From contig JAIUPQ010000005.1 in NCBI GenBank assembly GCA_020161145.1, forward strand, positions 186,001 to 250,000: a DNA stretch of 64,000 bases. The letters are read 5' to 3'. Shown here in pieces: positions 56,195 to 64,000 of this stretch. The notes beneath the pieces were generated by a model, which was not told the DNA's origin, made no database searches, and saw only the letters and a list, made by a program, of their open reading frames with translations. Position numbers and translations under genes: made by a program. Source of the DNA: Pseudomonadota bacterium. GTDB taxonomy: Bacteria > Pseudomonadota > Gammaproteobacteria > Burkholderiales > Burkholderiaceae_C. Every line of letters starts with the position of its first letter. Position 1 is the first letter of the stretch.

Positions 56195-57305
56195 AGGCCG
56201 CACGCTGTGCCGTGTACTCGGCGTCCAGCGCCGCCCGGCTGGCCCGGCCTGCCTCGCGCAGGTCGGTCAGCGCACGGCCATCGGCATAGGTGGCCAAGTG
56301 GGCCGCCATCTCGGCGGCGTCGGCCACCACCGGCAGCCGCCACAAATGGGTCAGGCCCTGGGCGCCAGCCGGTGTGGTCAACACCGGTTTGCCGTAGGTC
56401 AGGGGCTCCACGGTTTTGATCTTCAGGCCCGAGCCACCCACCATGGGGTTGATGGCGATGTCGATGGTGTCGTAGAAGTCCTCCAGCGCCGCCACATAGC
56501 CCAGCAAGGTGACGCCGGGTGCGGCCAGCAGGTGGCGGCAGACCCCGCCGGCCACGCGCAGCAGCGCACCGCGCGGGCTGGGGGCCGGCGTCCACTGCGC
56601 CAGAAACCGGTCCAGGCTGCGGATGTTCCAGTCGTTGCCGCTGCCCAGATAGCCCAGTGTCAGCGGCCGCCCCGCCGGGCGCGGCGCGAAGAACTGGCGT
56701 GCGAGCGGCTCCACATAGGGCAGGTAGTGCACGTGACGGTGGCCGCGCGCCGCGAAGGCCTCGCCCTCTTCGCGCTGGATGGCCAGCACGGTGTCGGCCT
56801 GCGCCAGCCCGGCGTCCTCCTCTTCGGCCGTGGTGCTGAACCACTGCGGCGCCAGGCCGGCGTCGCGGTAGCGCTGGGCGCGGTCGGTGAACACGTCGTG
56901 GGTGTCCAGCACCTTGATGACGCCCGGCCCGAAGGCCGCAAACAGGGGCGCGTTCCAGACGTAGTTGACGTGGACCAGCCGGTAACCGCGCAGGCGGTGC
57001 AGGTCGCGGGCGGCGGGCAGCAGGCCGGGGTCGAACCAGTCGGCCACGCGGCAGATGTGGCCGGGCCGCTCGATGGTGCGTTTTGCCCGCGAGGGCAGCA
57101 CCAGCACGCGACCGAACTGCGCCAGCAGCGCGGCCGAGAGGCCCACGTCGATGCCCTCTTCCTCGTGGTAGAGCAAATCGACTTCCCAGCCCAGGCTGCG
57201 GTAGATGCGCAGCACCTGGTGGATGCGCCTGGCGTTGCCCTGGTCGGCTGGCACCAGCCGGTTGAAGGTGACCAGCAGGGCGCGTGGCGGGGTGGCGGTC
57301 AGCAT
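56166..57305 (-). CDS. Glycosyltransferase (GT-B fold, family 4-like)
   Basis: A 379-residue enzyme. The N-terminal Rossmann half begins ALLVTFNRLVPADQGNARRI, with an acceptor-side loop. The C-terminal half has GYLGSGNDWNIRSLDRFL near 222 (domain 2 opening) and the donor-binding INPMVGGSGLKIKTVEPL near 308-325, where the Glu-x7-type acidic residue of GT4 lies. It is cytoplasmic or membrane-associated. The start overlaps the upstream gene's stop by seven bases. It is the last of the five-gene minus-strand run at 56166-61090. Sugar and acceptor are unknown. Confidence 0.87.
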   Translation of the reverse strand: MLTATPPRALLVTFNRLVPADQGNARRIHQVLRIYRSLGWEVDLLYHEEEGIDVGLSAALLAQFGRVLVLPSRAKRTIERPGHICRVADWFDPGLLPAARDLHRLRGYRLVHVNYVWNAPLFAAFGPGVIKVLDTHDVFTDRAQRYRDAGLAPQWFSTTAEEEDAGLAQADTVLAIQREEGEAFAARGHRHVHYLPYVEPLARQFFAPRPAGRPLTLGYLGSGNDWNIRSLDRFLAQWTPAPSPRGALLRVAGGVCRHLLAAPGVTLLGYVAALEDFYDTIDIAINPMVGGSGLKIKTVEPLTYGKPVLTTPAGAQGLTHLWRLPVVADAAEMAAHLATYADGRALTDLREAGRASRAALDAEYTAQRAAFTRWLATRG

Positions 57306-58267
57306 GCCAGCTCCAGCGTCCATTGCACGCGCGGCAGGGCGCAAAAGCGGCCGGCGGGCAAGGCGGCGCGCGGCAGCGCCAGATGGGCCAGCGCGGGGGC
57401 GGGCAGAGGCGCCGGCGCGGCGGCCACGGTCAGCGTCTGGCCGTCGGCCAGTGGCGCCCAGGCCAGGGCAGGTTGGTGGGGGCCGCAGTGCAGCACGGCT
57501 GTGGCTGGGGGCAGCAGCGGGGGCAGGGGCGCCAGGGTCAGGCAGACCTCGGCCACGCCTTCATAGGGCAGCCAGAGGCTGGCCTTGCCGCTGGCGCTGA
57601 GCACGGCATGGCCTTGCTGGATGGCGTGGTGGGCGTGGCCTGGCTCGGTGCAGACCAGGGCCTGGGCGCCGTCGGCCACCAGGGTGAGCCGGGGGGCGCT
57701 GGGTGCGGGGGTGAAAGTCAGGCCATCTGCTGGCAAGGCGGTGGCCAGTCGCTGCGCTTCGGCCAGGCCCCAGCGCGCATCCAGCGGCAGGCCACTGGCC
57801 ACCAACGTGGCCACCAGGTCGGCGCTGGCATGGGCGCGCAGGCCCGGCAGCGGCAGCAGGGGCAGCGCCGGATCCACGGCAGCCCAGCCGCCGGCATGGG
57901 GCAGGCCCATCAGCAGGCTGCGCGTGGGGGGCAGCAGCGCCGCCAGCGCGGCGGCCTCGGCCGGGTCGTCGGGCAGCCACAGCAGGCACAGGTCGGCGCG
58001 GGCCAGGTGCTCGGCCACCACCGCCGCATCGCGCAGGGGATGCAGCCGCTCGCGCGCGCTGGGGTGGCGCGGCGGCTGGCCCAGCGCCGGGACGTGAAAG
58101 TCCTGTCCGCGCAGCGGCGCGGTATGGATCCAAACCATCGGTGCCTGCCATTCGGCCAGCGGCCAGAGGCGCGGGGTGTCGCTGAGCACGACGACGCTGC
58201 CCACGTGATCGGGCCGGGTCAGGTGGGCGGCCAGCAAATCGGCCCAGACCTCGCGGCTGGCGGTCAT
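57299..58267 (-). CDS. Hypothetical protein in glycan locus
   Basis: A 322-residue protein, rich in Ala, Leu and Pro, without signal peptide or membrane span. The first half has alternating beta/alpha pattern (VGSVVVLSDTPRLWPL, ADLCLLWLPDDPAEAAALAAL, RSLLMGLPHAGGW) resembling one Rossmann half of a GT-B glycosyltransferase. The second half is beta-rich (LTLVADGAQALVCT, ASLWLPYEGVAEVCLTLAP) and could be a carbohydrate-binding or sandwich domain. I recognise no family. It overlaps both neighbours (four bases with the upstream GT, seven with the downstream GT), so it belongs to the operon. Confidence 0.7.
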   Translation of the reverse strand: MTASREVWADLLAAHLTRPDHVGSVVVLSDTPRLWPLAEWQAPMVWIHTAPLRGQDFHVPALGQPPRHPSARERLHPLRDAAVVAEHLARADLCLLWLPDDPAEAAALAALLPPTRSLLMGLPHAGGWAAVDPALPLLPLPGLRAHASADLVATLVASGLPLDARWGLAEAQRLATALPADGLTFTPAPSAPRLTLVADGAQALVCTEPGHAHHAIQQGHAVLSASGKASLWLPYEGVAEVCLTLAPLPPLLPPATAVLHCGPHQPALAWAPLADGQTLTVAAAPAPLPAPALAHLALPRAALPAGRFCALPRVQWTLELAC

Positions 58268-59526
58268 GGGGGCGTTCCCAGCGCCTGTGCAGCGCGCTGC
58301 TGCGCGGCGTGGCAGTCGTCCAGCCAGACGCGCAGACGAGGGTAGAGGGCGGCGGGCGTCAGCGTGCGGGCGCTCAGCAAGGCGGCGGTGCGGCGCGCCT
58401 GGCGGGCCTCGGTGCCACCGGCCTCGGCCAGCAGCGTGGCCAGCGTCTCGGCCAATGCGGTGGCGGCCAAAGGGCCGACCGGGATGCGGTACAGCGAGGG
58501 CAGATCCAGCTCGGCGTAGGCGCCTGCGTCCACGGTCACCACGGCGGCGCCACTGGTGGCGGCGCGCGGCAGCAGGCCCGAGGACTCGCCATAGGTGGGG
58601 TGGCGCAGCACGCAGCAGATGTCGGCGCGGGCCAGCAGCAGGTCCAGTGCGTCGGCGTCCAGGTAGCCGGTGATCTGCGGCCCGTCGCCGGCCGGCCACA
58701 GGGCGGCGATGCGGGCGGCCAGGTCGTATTCCTCGGGCCGCGCCTGGCCGGCGAACACCAGTTTGAGTTGCGGGTGGGTGGCCACCAGCGCGTGATGGGC
58801 GACCAGCACCTCATAGAGCATTTTGTTGCCCGACAGAAAGCCCGGCACCAGCAGCAGCAGGTCGGTGGGCGCGATGCCCAGCGGCGCCAGCGCGGCGTGC
58901 AGGGCTGCGGGCGTGGGCTGTGCGGGTGGCTGGACGAAGTGCGGCACCTGGGTCAGCAGCGGGACGGGGTGCGGATACAGGGCGCCGGCCAGGCGCCGGG
59001 CGGCGTAGTGGCTGTGCACCAGCACACCATGCATGACACGGGTCAGGTCGCGCAGCAGCAGGCACTCCTGGTAGAGCAGGCCGGGTGAGGCGGTCAGGCG
59101 GCCATCGCGGCTGAGGAAGGGCGCCGGCACGGTGTGGCCCTCGGCGGCCAGGCGCGAGCCCATCAGCCGCTCGGTCCAGTTGCGGCGGTCGGCCACCTGG
59201 TGCAGGTAGAGCAGGGCCGGGTCGTGCAGCAGCAGCGCGCCAGCGAAGCGCGCCGTGTAGTCCAGCATGTAGGCGCAGTCGGTGTTGTTGCCCAGGTTGT
59301 AGAGCACCTGGTCGCTGGCCTGCGGCGGTTGGGCGAGGAAGGCCATTTCGTCGATGACGTGATGGCCTGGCAGTGCGGCCTGCGCAGCGGCCACGTGATC
59401 CATCTCGGCCACCAGCGTGAGGTCGAAGTCGGCCGCAAGCGCGGGCAGATAGGCCAGCAGGTAGTCGGCCAGGCCATTGGGCTGTGGCGGCAAGGGCGAG
59501 AAGACGAACAGCCGGCGCAGGCCCAA
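58264..59526 (-). CDS. Glycosyltransferase (GT-B fold)
   Basis: A 420-residue enzyme. The start is TTG 59526, fixed by GGAG eight bases upstream and by the conserved opening RRLFVFSPLPPQPNGLADY, which parallels the protein starting at 63167. Domain 2 begins near residue 225 (LLLLVPGFLSGNKMLYEVL). The donor region has GYLDADALDLLLARADICCVL near 290 and PTYGESSGLLPRAATSGAA near 315-333, with the conserved Glu. Substrates are unknown. It is coupled to the following hypothetical gene. Confidence 0.85.
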   Translation of the reverse strand: MGLRRLFVFSPLPPQPNGLADYLLAYLPALAADFDLTLVAEMDHVAAAQAALPGHHVIDEMAFLAQPPQASDQVLYNLGNNTDCAYMLDYTARFAGALLLHDPALLYLHQVADRRNWTERLMGSRLAAEGHTVPAPFLSRDGRLTASPGLLYQECLLLRDLTRVMHGVLVHSHYAARRLAGALYPHPVPLLTQVPHFVQPPAQPTPAALHAALAPLGIAPTDLLLLVPGFLSGNKMLYEVLVAHHALVATHPQLKLVFAGQARPEEYDLAARIAALWPAGDGPQITGYLDADALDLLLARADICCVLRHPTYGESSGLLPRAATSGAAVVTVDAGAYAELDLPSLYRIPVGPLAATALAETLATLLAEAGGTEARQARRTAALLSARTLTPAALYPRLRVWLDDCHAAQQRAAQALGTPP

Positions 59527-59531
59527 GCCGC

Positions 59532-60374
59532 TTACTCCACCCGCCGCGCGGCGGCCCATTCGCGCTCCAGGTTGGCGCGCTGCAAGGCCAGCATGTCGGT
59601 ACACAGCCGCACGAGGTCGGCCTTGAGTTGGGCCATCTGACCGGCCTGGCCGCCGTCCTGGGCCAGCAGCAGGTGTTTGAGAAAGGCCACCTGCGCCTCC
59701 AGCGCGGCGACGCGGCGTTCGGTCTCGCCCACGCTGGCGGGGCCGATGTGCAAGGGGTAGCTGACCAGCGGCTGGCCTTCGGCGGTCAGCACCTGCACCT
59801 GGTTGTGGCCTTCGACCAGGCCTGCCTGGGCCAGCGGAATTTCGAACGTATGGGTCAGGCCATCAGCGGTACTGCTCAGCAACGCCAGCGCCGATGGGGC
59901 TGCGTCGTTGACGCGCACCAGCAGCGCCGGCGCGCCGGGGCCGTGGCGGTTGACGATGTCACCACGCAGCACGGTGCCGTCGGCCAGGCCACTGAAGCGC
60001 ACGGTGTGGCGCTGGTCCAGCGGCAGGCCGTCGCTGAGTTGCAGCAGTTGCGGGGTGCCATCCAGCGCGGCCTCGAAGAAGGGCGCCTCGCCCATCTGCC
60101 GCAACGTCAGTTGCAGGGGCTGGCCACTGAGCATGCCCGGCAGCAGCCGGGCGGTGGGCAGGCGCAGCGCGAAGGCGGTGTCCTCGCGCGGCGGCCAGGG
60201 CAGGCCGGCCAGCGCCGGCTGCAGCGGCAACAGCGGCTGGTCGGCCACCACGCTGAGCACGCACAAGCCGTCCAGGCAGACCTCCACCAGCACATGGGCC
60301 TGATCCGCCTGAGTGGGCACGGCGTAGCCGACGATGCGGCCCTGGCCCCAGTCGATGCGGGCGGCGGCGGTCAT
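59532..60374 (-). CDS. Hypothetical protein with C-terminal coiled coil
   Basis: A 280-residue protein I do not recognise. The first about 215 residues are beta-rich with two or three repeated sandwich-like units (GYAVPTQADQAHVLVEVCLDG, HTVRFSGLADGTVLRGDI, LTHTFEIPLAQAGLVEGHNQ). The last about 60 residues (ETERRVAALEAQVAFLKHLLLA then QLKADLVRLCTDMLALQRANLE) form a heptad coiled coil, suggesting oligomerisation. There is no signal peptide. It overlaps the upstream gene by four bases and precedes a glycosyltransferase. It may recognise glycan or scaffold the enzymes; this is inference. Confidence 0.7.
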   Translation of the reverse strand: MTAAARIDWGQGRIVGYAVPTQADQAHVLVEVCLDGLCVLSVVADQPLLPLQPALAGLPWPPREDTAFALRLPTARLLPGMLSGQPLQLTLRQMGEAPFFEAALDGTPQLLQLSDGLPLDQRHTVRFSGLADGTVLRGDIVNRHGPGAPALLVRVNDAAPSALALLSSTADGLTHTFEIPLAQAGLVEGHNQVQVLTAEGQPLVSYPLHIGPASVGETERRVAALEAQVAFLKHLLLAQDGGQAGQMAQLKADLVRLCTDMLALQRANLEREWAAARRVE

Positions 60375-61090
60375 GATGCTGGCTCGGCTGGGCGGGGCAC
60401 CACGGTGAGCTGCATCTGCACGCGGCGGACTTCAAAGCTGCCGCGCGGCTGCGGTGTCAGCAACAGATGCAGGTCCAGCGCATTGAAGCGCAGCGGATCG
60501 AAGTCGGGGATGTCTACGGTCTGCACGCCAATCTGGTTGGCGTGCAGGTCGAGCCCGCGCTCCGTCCATTGGTTGCCCACGCGCCAGGCCACTTTGGTGT
60601 GGGTGGGCAGATAGGCCGGGGTGACGGCGGTGTCGGTGGTGATGCTCAACGTGGCCGCACCGGCCGGCATCTCCGCCAGCAGGCTGCTGGCGTCGCAGAC
60701 CACCGAGATGAAGTTGCCGTCGAAATCGGCAAAGTCGATCAGCAGGCCGTAGCGCGAGTGGGCGTGGTGCGGCATGGGCTGCTGCACGATCTGCAGCAGC
60801 CCATGCTTGTGGTTGGCGTAATAGCGCCCGTCGGGTGAGAGGGCGCTGCCGGAGGGCGGATCCTGCATCACGCTGGCCGGGCCGGGTACGTGCAAAAAGG
60901 CCGGTGAGTAGTGGCCCAGCATGGCACTGCGCGGCGCGGTGGGCGAGGCCACGGTGGTCAGGAAACCGGGGCCTGAGGTCAACTCGCACAAGGTGTCGAT
61001 CTTGTGGTTGATCTGGGCTTGCAGATCGCGCAGCTCGGCGGTCAACGCGTGAACCTTACGCAGCCGGGCGCCGTCCAGGGGCATGGTCAT
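60371..61090 (-). CDS. Hypothetical protein, first gene of the minus-strand glycan operon
   Basis: A 239-residue protein without a recognised family. An N-terminal helix with heptad spacing (LRKVHALTAELRDLQAQINHKI, about 9-30) is followed by a globular beta-rich part: GRYYANHKHGLLQIVQ near 88, RYGLLIDFADFDGNFISVV near 113, and a repeating beta end FNALDLHLLLTPQ and FEVRRVQMQLTVVP. The mix of short coiled coil and beta domain mirrors its downstream neighbour in reverse order. There is no signal peptide. It is divergent from the ketoacyl synthase gene across 143 bases. Confidence 0.7.
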   Translation of the reverse strand: MTMPLDGARLRKVHALTAELRDLQAQINHKIDTLCELTSGPGFLTTVASPTAPRSAMLGHYSPAFLHVPGPASVMQDPPSGSALSPDGRYYANHKHGLLQIVQQPMPHHAHSRYGLLIDFADFDGNFISVVCDASSLLAEMPAGAATLSITTDTAVTPAYLPTHTKVAWRVGNQWTERGLDLHANQIGVQTVDIPDFDPLRFNALDLHLLLTPQPRGSFEVRRVQMQLTVVPRPAEPAS

Positions 61091-61233
61091 GCAGACCTCG
61101 GGTCAATAGGGCAGGGAAGGGGGCAACAGGTCATGATAGCGGCGTGCCCACAGGTATTATTTGGGCCACGCTGGGTGCGCCCTCTTTGGCAGGGTGGGCG
61201 GTCGGCGTGGCCTGCAACCAAAGGGAGCAATTG

Positions 61234-62448
61234 ATGCGTGAAGTGGTCATCACCGGCATAGGCATGCGCACGCCGCTGGGCAACTCACTGGATGCGGCGC
61301 GCGCCGTGTTCGCCAGCGGCCGGCCCGTGGTGCGTGGCGAGACCGGTCCACTGGGCGAAGTGAGGGCGCTGGGCCGGCTGGCGGACGATCCGTTTGCCGA
61401 CTTCCCGCGCGTGGACCGGATGATGGTTGACCCCGCCTCGCTGCTGACCATGCGGTGCTCGGACGACGCGATGGCCGACAGCGGGCTGGATCTGGCGATG
61501 GCCGACCGCAACCGCATCGGCGTCTTCGTCGGCTCCGGCCAGGGGGCATCGACCGCCACCATTGAAGGCACCATCGGCTACAAGGAGAAGAACCAGTTCC
61601 GGCCGTTCACCATCTTGCGCGGCCTGGCCAACGGCCTGGCCAATCACGTCAGCATGCGCCACCAGTTGTATGGTGAGTCGCTGGTCATCATGCTGGCCTG
61701 CGCGGCGTCCAACGCGGCCATCGGTGCAGCCTACCGGCAGATCCGCGATGGCTATATGGACGCCGCCCTGGCCGGCGGTGTCGAGGCGCCCCACCATGAG
61801 GTGGCGATCCGCGCCTGGGAAGCCATGCGGGTGCTGGCCAAGGTGGATCCAGAACACCCCGAGAGATCTTCGCGGCCCTTCGCCGGTGACCGCACCGGTC
61901 TGGTGCTGGGCGAGGGTTGCGTGCTGTACATGCTGGAAGAGGCCAGTCAGGCGCGCGCGCGCGGCGCGCGCATTTACGCGCGCATTGCCGGCTTTGGCGT
62001 CTCCAGCGACGGCGCCCACATCGCTCACCCCGAGGCCGAGGGTCAGGCCAAGGCGCTGACCGCCTGCCTGCGTGAGGCCGGCGCCGGGCCGGCCGACATC
62101 GGCTACATCAACGCCCACGGTACGGCCACCCCCACCGGCGATCCGGCCGAGGTGGAGTCCATCGGCAAGGTGCTGGGCAGTTATGCGCAGCAGGTGCCGG
62201 TCAGCTCCACCAAATCGCTGCATGGCCACCTGCTGGGGGCAGCCGGTGCCATCGAATTGCTGGCTCCCATCGTGGCGCTGCGCGACGGCGTCATCGCGCC
62301 CACGGCCAACCTGGACGTGCCCGATCCGGCATTCCACCTCGACTTCGTGCCCAACGTGCCCCGAACCGGGCAGAACGTGCAGGCGGCCATCTCCAGCAAC
62401 TTTGCGTTCGGTGGCTCCAACGCCTGCTTGCTGCTGACGCGAGCATGA
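61234..62448 (+). CDS. Beta-ketoacyl-[ACP] synthase (KAS II/FabF-like)
   Basis: A 404-residue condensing enzyme. It opens REVVITGIGMRTPLGNSL. The catalytic triad is complete: Cys156 in MLACAASNAA, His295 in YINAHGTATPTGDP and His332 in KSLHGHLLGAAGAIE, with the KAS Lys just before. The Cys context differs from the usual DTACSSS, hinting at a specialised rather than primary FabF. AGGGAG lies six bases before ATG 61234. It stands alone among glycosyltransferase genes with no ACP or other fatty-acid genes, and the DUF4214 gene overlaps its stop by four bases. It probably makes an acyl group for a surface glycan or a secondary lipid. Confidence 0.9.
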   Translation: MREVVITGIGMRTPLGNSLDAARAVFASGRPVVRGETGPLGEVRALGRLADDPFADFPRVDRMMVDPASLLTMRCSDDAMADSGLDLAMADRNRIGVFVGSGQGASTATIEGTIGYKEKNQFRPFTILRGLANGLANHVSMRHQLYGESLVIMLACAASNAAIGAAYRQIRDGYMDAALAGGVEAPHHEVAIRAWEAMRVLAKVDPEHPERSSRPFAGDRTGLVLGEGCVLYMLEEASQARARGARIYARIAGFGVSSDGAHIAHPEAEGQAKALTACLREAGAGPADIGYINAHGTATPTGDPAEVESIGKVLGSYAQQVPVSSTKSLHGHLLGAAGAIELLAPIVALRDGVIAPTANLDVPDPAFHLDFVPNVPRTGQNVQAAISSNFAFGGSNACLLLTRA

Positions 62449-63170
62449 GTCTGGCACCGCGCCAGGTGGTGTGCGCGTTCCCGGCTGCGGTGCGGGCCAG
62501 TGAGCTGCTGGCCGGCAGCGCTGCGGACTTCGTCATCAACGCCTACCTGGCGCTGCAACACCAATGGCCGGATCGCGGCGGCTTTGACCACTACCTGCGC
62601 GTGCTGGGGCAACGTCCGCAGGCGCGCGCCGAGGTGCTGCGGGCCATTGCGGCCTCGCCCAACGCGGTGGCGCTGGGTGTGCGCTTCGAAGACGACCTGC
62701 CGCCTGAACACCGCCATGACGAGTCGGCGCCGCCGACTGCCGCTGGCGAGTTGGGCACCCGGCTTCGGCTGGCGCGCGCGGTGGCCGACATCGCCACCCT
62801 GCAGCACAGCGCGGGCCAGTTGCTGCCGCAGGCCGTGCACGAGGCCGTGCAAGCCATAGCCGATGCGCAGTTGACGCGCCTGGGTTTGCTGGAAAGCCGT
62901 CTGGCCGAACTGACCGAACGGCTGGATGCGGCGATGGCGCCGCCGCCAGCGGATCGCCGCCGCCCGGCGCGTCGCCCGCGTGATTGGCGCCAACTGCGCG
63001 CGCGCCAACTGGCGCTGGAGGCCGAGGTGATCGAGTTGCGTGCCCAACTGGGCGGCGCGCCTGGCTCGGCGGCGGCCGGCGCGGTGCTCAAGCAGGCCGT
63101 GCTGGCCCATGTGCTGGCCTACTTCGAGGCCGTGCCGCTGGCCACCCCGTCACCCGAGGCGCCCACGTGA
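62445..63170 (+). CDS. DUF4214-like protein with coiled coil
   Basis: A 241-residue protein. Residues about 28-72 (DFVINAYLALQHQWPDRGG then HYLRVLGQRP and RAEVLRAIAAS) follow the DUF4214 pattern found in S-layer and glycosyltransferase-linked proteins. The rest is helical with heptad-type segments (LLESRLAELTERLDAAM near 150, RQLALEAEVIELRAQLG near 190) separated by an Arg/Pro-rich linker. There is no signal peptide. Coupled starts on both sides (ATGA at 62445, GTGA at 63167) place it between the ketoacyl synthase and a glycosyltransferase. Function is unknown. Confidence 0.72.
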   Translation: MSLAPRQVVCAFPAAVRASELLAGSAADFVINAYLALQHQWPDRGGFDHYLRVLGQRPQARAEVLRAIAASPNAVALGVRFEDDLPPEHRHDESAPPTAAGELGTRLRLARAVADIATLQHSAGQLLPQAVHEAVQAIADAQLTRLGLLESRLAELTERLDAAMAPPPADRRRPARRPRDWRQLRARQLALEAEVIELRAQLGGAPGSAAAGAVLKQAVLAHVLAYFEAVPLATPSPEAPT

Positions 63171-64000
63171 ACCCGCCCGGCCTGGTGCTGTTTTCGCCGC
63201 TGCCGCCGGCCACTTCGGGCATTGCCGACTACACCGCAGAATTGCTGCCGGCGCTTGCGGCGCTGCGGCCGCTGGTGGTGGTCTGCGAGCGGCCGCAAGC
63301 GGTCGCGATGGCCTTGCCCGCCGGCTGCACGCTGCGGGATCCGGCGGCCTACGCAGCCGAGCCGGCGCTGCACGGCCTGCCCCACATCTACCAGTTGGGC
63401 AACAACCGCGACCACGTGTTCGTCTATCAGGCGTTTCGGCAACGCCCTGGCGTGCTGGTGCAGCACGACTTCAATCTGCACTACCTGCTGGACGACACCA
63501 CGCTGCTGCGCCGCGACGCGGCCGGCTACGCCGAGGTGCTGGCCGAGGAGTACGGCCCGCCCGGCCGCACGTTGGCGCATCTGCGCCAGTTGGGGCTGTT
63601 CTCCGAGTCGCAGAAGCTGGTGCTGGGCGTCAACACCCATTTGGCGCGCCAGGCGCCCGCCGTCATCGTGCACAGCCACTGGGTGCGCGAGCGCCTGCCG
63701 CCCGATGTGCAGGCCCGCACCACCGTGTTGCCCCACCACGGCGCGCCGCAGGCCCAGGCTTTTGCCCACCTCAGCCGCCGCGAGGCCCGCGCGCAGTTGG
63801 GCTTGCCGCAAGACCGGCGCGTGGTGCTGTCGCTGGGCTACATCACGCCGCCCAAACAGATTGACGCCACGCTGGCGGCGATGGCCTTGTTGGCCGCCAG
63901 GGGCGACGACGCCTTGTTCGTCATCGGCGGCGCGCGCAACCCGGGCTATGACATCGATGCCCAGGTGCAGGCGCGCGGCCTGGCGGGTCGCGTGCGCGTC
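63167..64000 (+). CDS. Glycosyltransferase, N-terminal part (runs off the window)
   Basis: 278 codons are visible from a GTG overlapping the previous stop (GTGA). The opening LVLFSPLPPATSGIADYTAEL is typical of GT-B enzymes and closely parallels the glycosyltransferase at 58264-59526. A HNRDHV-like acceptor segment (QLGNNRDHVFVYQA near 80) and HDFNLHY near 103 follow. Domain 2 begins near 220 with RRVVLSLGYITPPKQIDATL, and the frame is open to the last base. The C-terminal donor site is outside the window. It is co-transcribed with the ketoacyl synthase and DUF4214 genes. Confidence 0.85.
   Translation, partial: MNPPGLVLFSPLPPATSGIADYTAELLPALAALRPLVVVCERPQAVAMALPAGCTLRDPAAYAAEPALHGLPHIYQLGNNRDHVFVYQAFRQRPGVLVQHDFNLHYLLDDTTLLRRDAAGYAEVLAEEYGPPGRTLAHLRQLGLFSESQKLVLGVNTHLARQAPAVIVHSHWVRERLPPDVQARTTVLPHHGAPQAQAFAHLSRREARAQLGLPQDRRVVLSLGYITPPKQIDATLAAMALLAARGDDALFVIGGARNPGYDIDAQVQARGLAGRVRV

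Overview
The window is a GC-rich (roughly two-thirds G+C by eye), densely coded stretch of bacterial chromosome. The gene families and their order point to a betaproteobacterium of the order Burkholderiales, most likely family Comamonadaceae: a complete atpIBEFHAGDC operon, hemE next to priA, two neighbouring cyanophycin synthetases with a dedicated ABC transporter and DUF1854 gene, and many LytS/LytTR-type two-component genes. No plasmid, phage, IS element or CRISPR array is visible. The largest gene-free stretch is the 256 bases between hemE and priA, so no gap exceeds 300 bases.

Layout. 2-3699: end of a membrane protein, then a DUF1800-DUF1501 pair of exported proteins. 3794-6019: the peroxide-detoxifying pair ahpC-ahpF, with an OxyR-like site before ahpC and a strong hairpin between the genes. 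6020-6122: a long imperfect palindrome. 6136-14829: the cyanophycin region. On the minus strand lie a CphA-like protein with a destroyed ligase P-loop, a full cyanophycin synthetase, an RraA-family gene and a small membrane protein. Facing away from them are an ABC exporter with an unusual N-terminal extension and a DUF1854 gene. 14852-17578: a universal stress protein, an orphan FliA-like sigma factor and an MltB-type lytic transglycosylase. 17565-20514: two overlapping LytS-type kinases plus one LytTR regulator. 20578-21967: a class II glutamine amidotransferase and a BrnT/BrnA toxin-antitoxin pair. 21983-29350: a peptide ABC importer with two tandem binding proteins. 29390-33055: an ABC exporter, an ArsC/YffB-like reductase and Ppx/GppA. 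33279-37090: a galactose-oxidase-like copper radical oxidase, a YheT-like hydrolase, a hypothetical gene and a membrane-anchored cytochrome c. 37176-38181: tRNA-Arg(CCG) and rlpA. 38250-40422: a second LytS/LytTR pair. 40483-47675: ATP synthase. 47746-50599: PPK2, then two TPM-domain proteins and LemA. 50668-55216: hemE, priA and ornithine cyclodeaminase. 55298-64000: a sulfotransferase, glycosyltransferases, a ketoacyl synthase and several unrecognised genes, probably a surface-glycan locus that runs off the right edge.

How the genes work together. The most distinctive theme is storage polymers. CphA makes cyanophycin (Asp-Arg polymer), and the divergent ABC-DUF1854 pair is probably linked to it by genomic association, though its biochemical role is unknown to me. 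Ppx and PPK2 handle polyphosphate, and ornithine cyclodeaminase could feed arginine-derived ornithine into proline. The best candidates for something undescribed are the ABC protein with its PH-like/zinc-ribbon N-terminus, the catalytically altered second CphA, and the glycan locus with its built-in ketoacyl synthase and unknown partners. Most long open frames antisense to these genes are artefacts of high GC and were left out.
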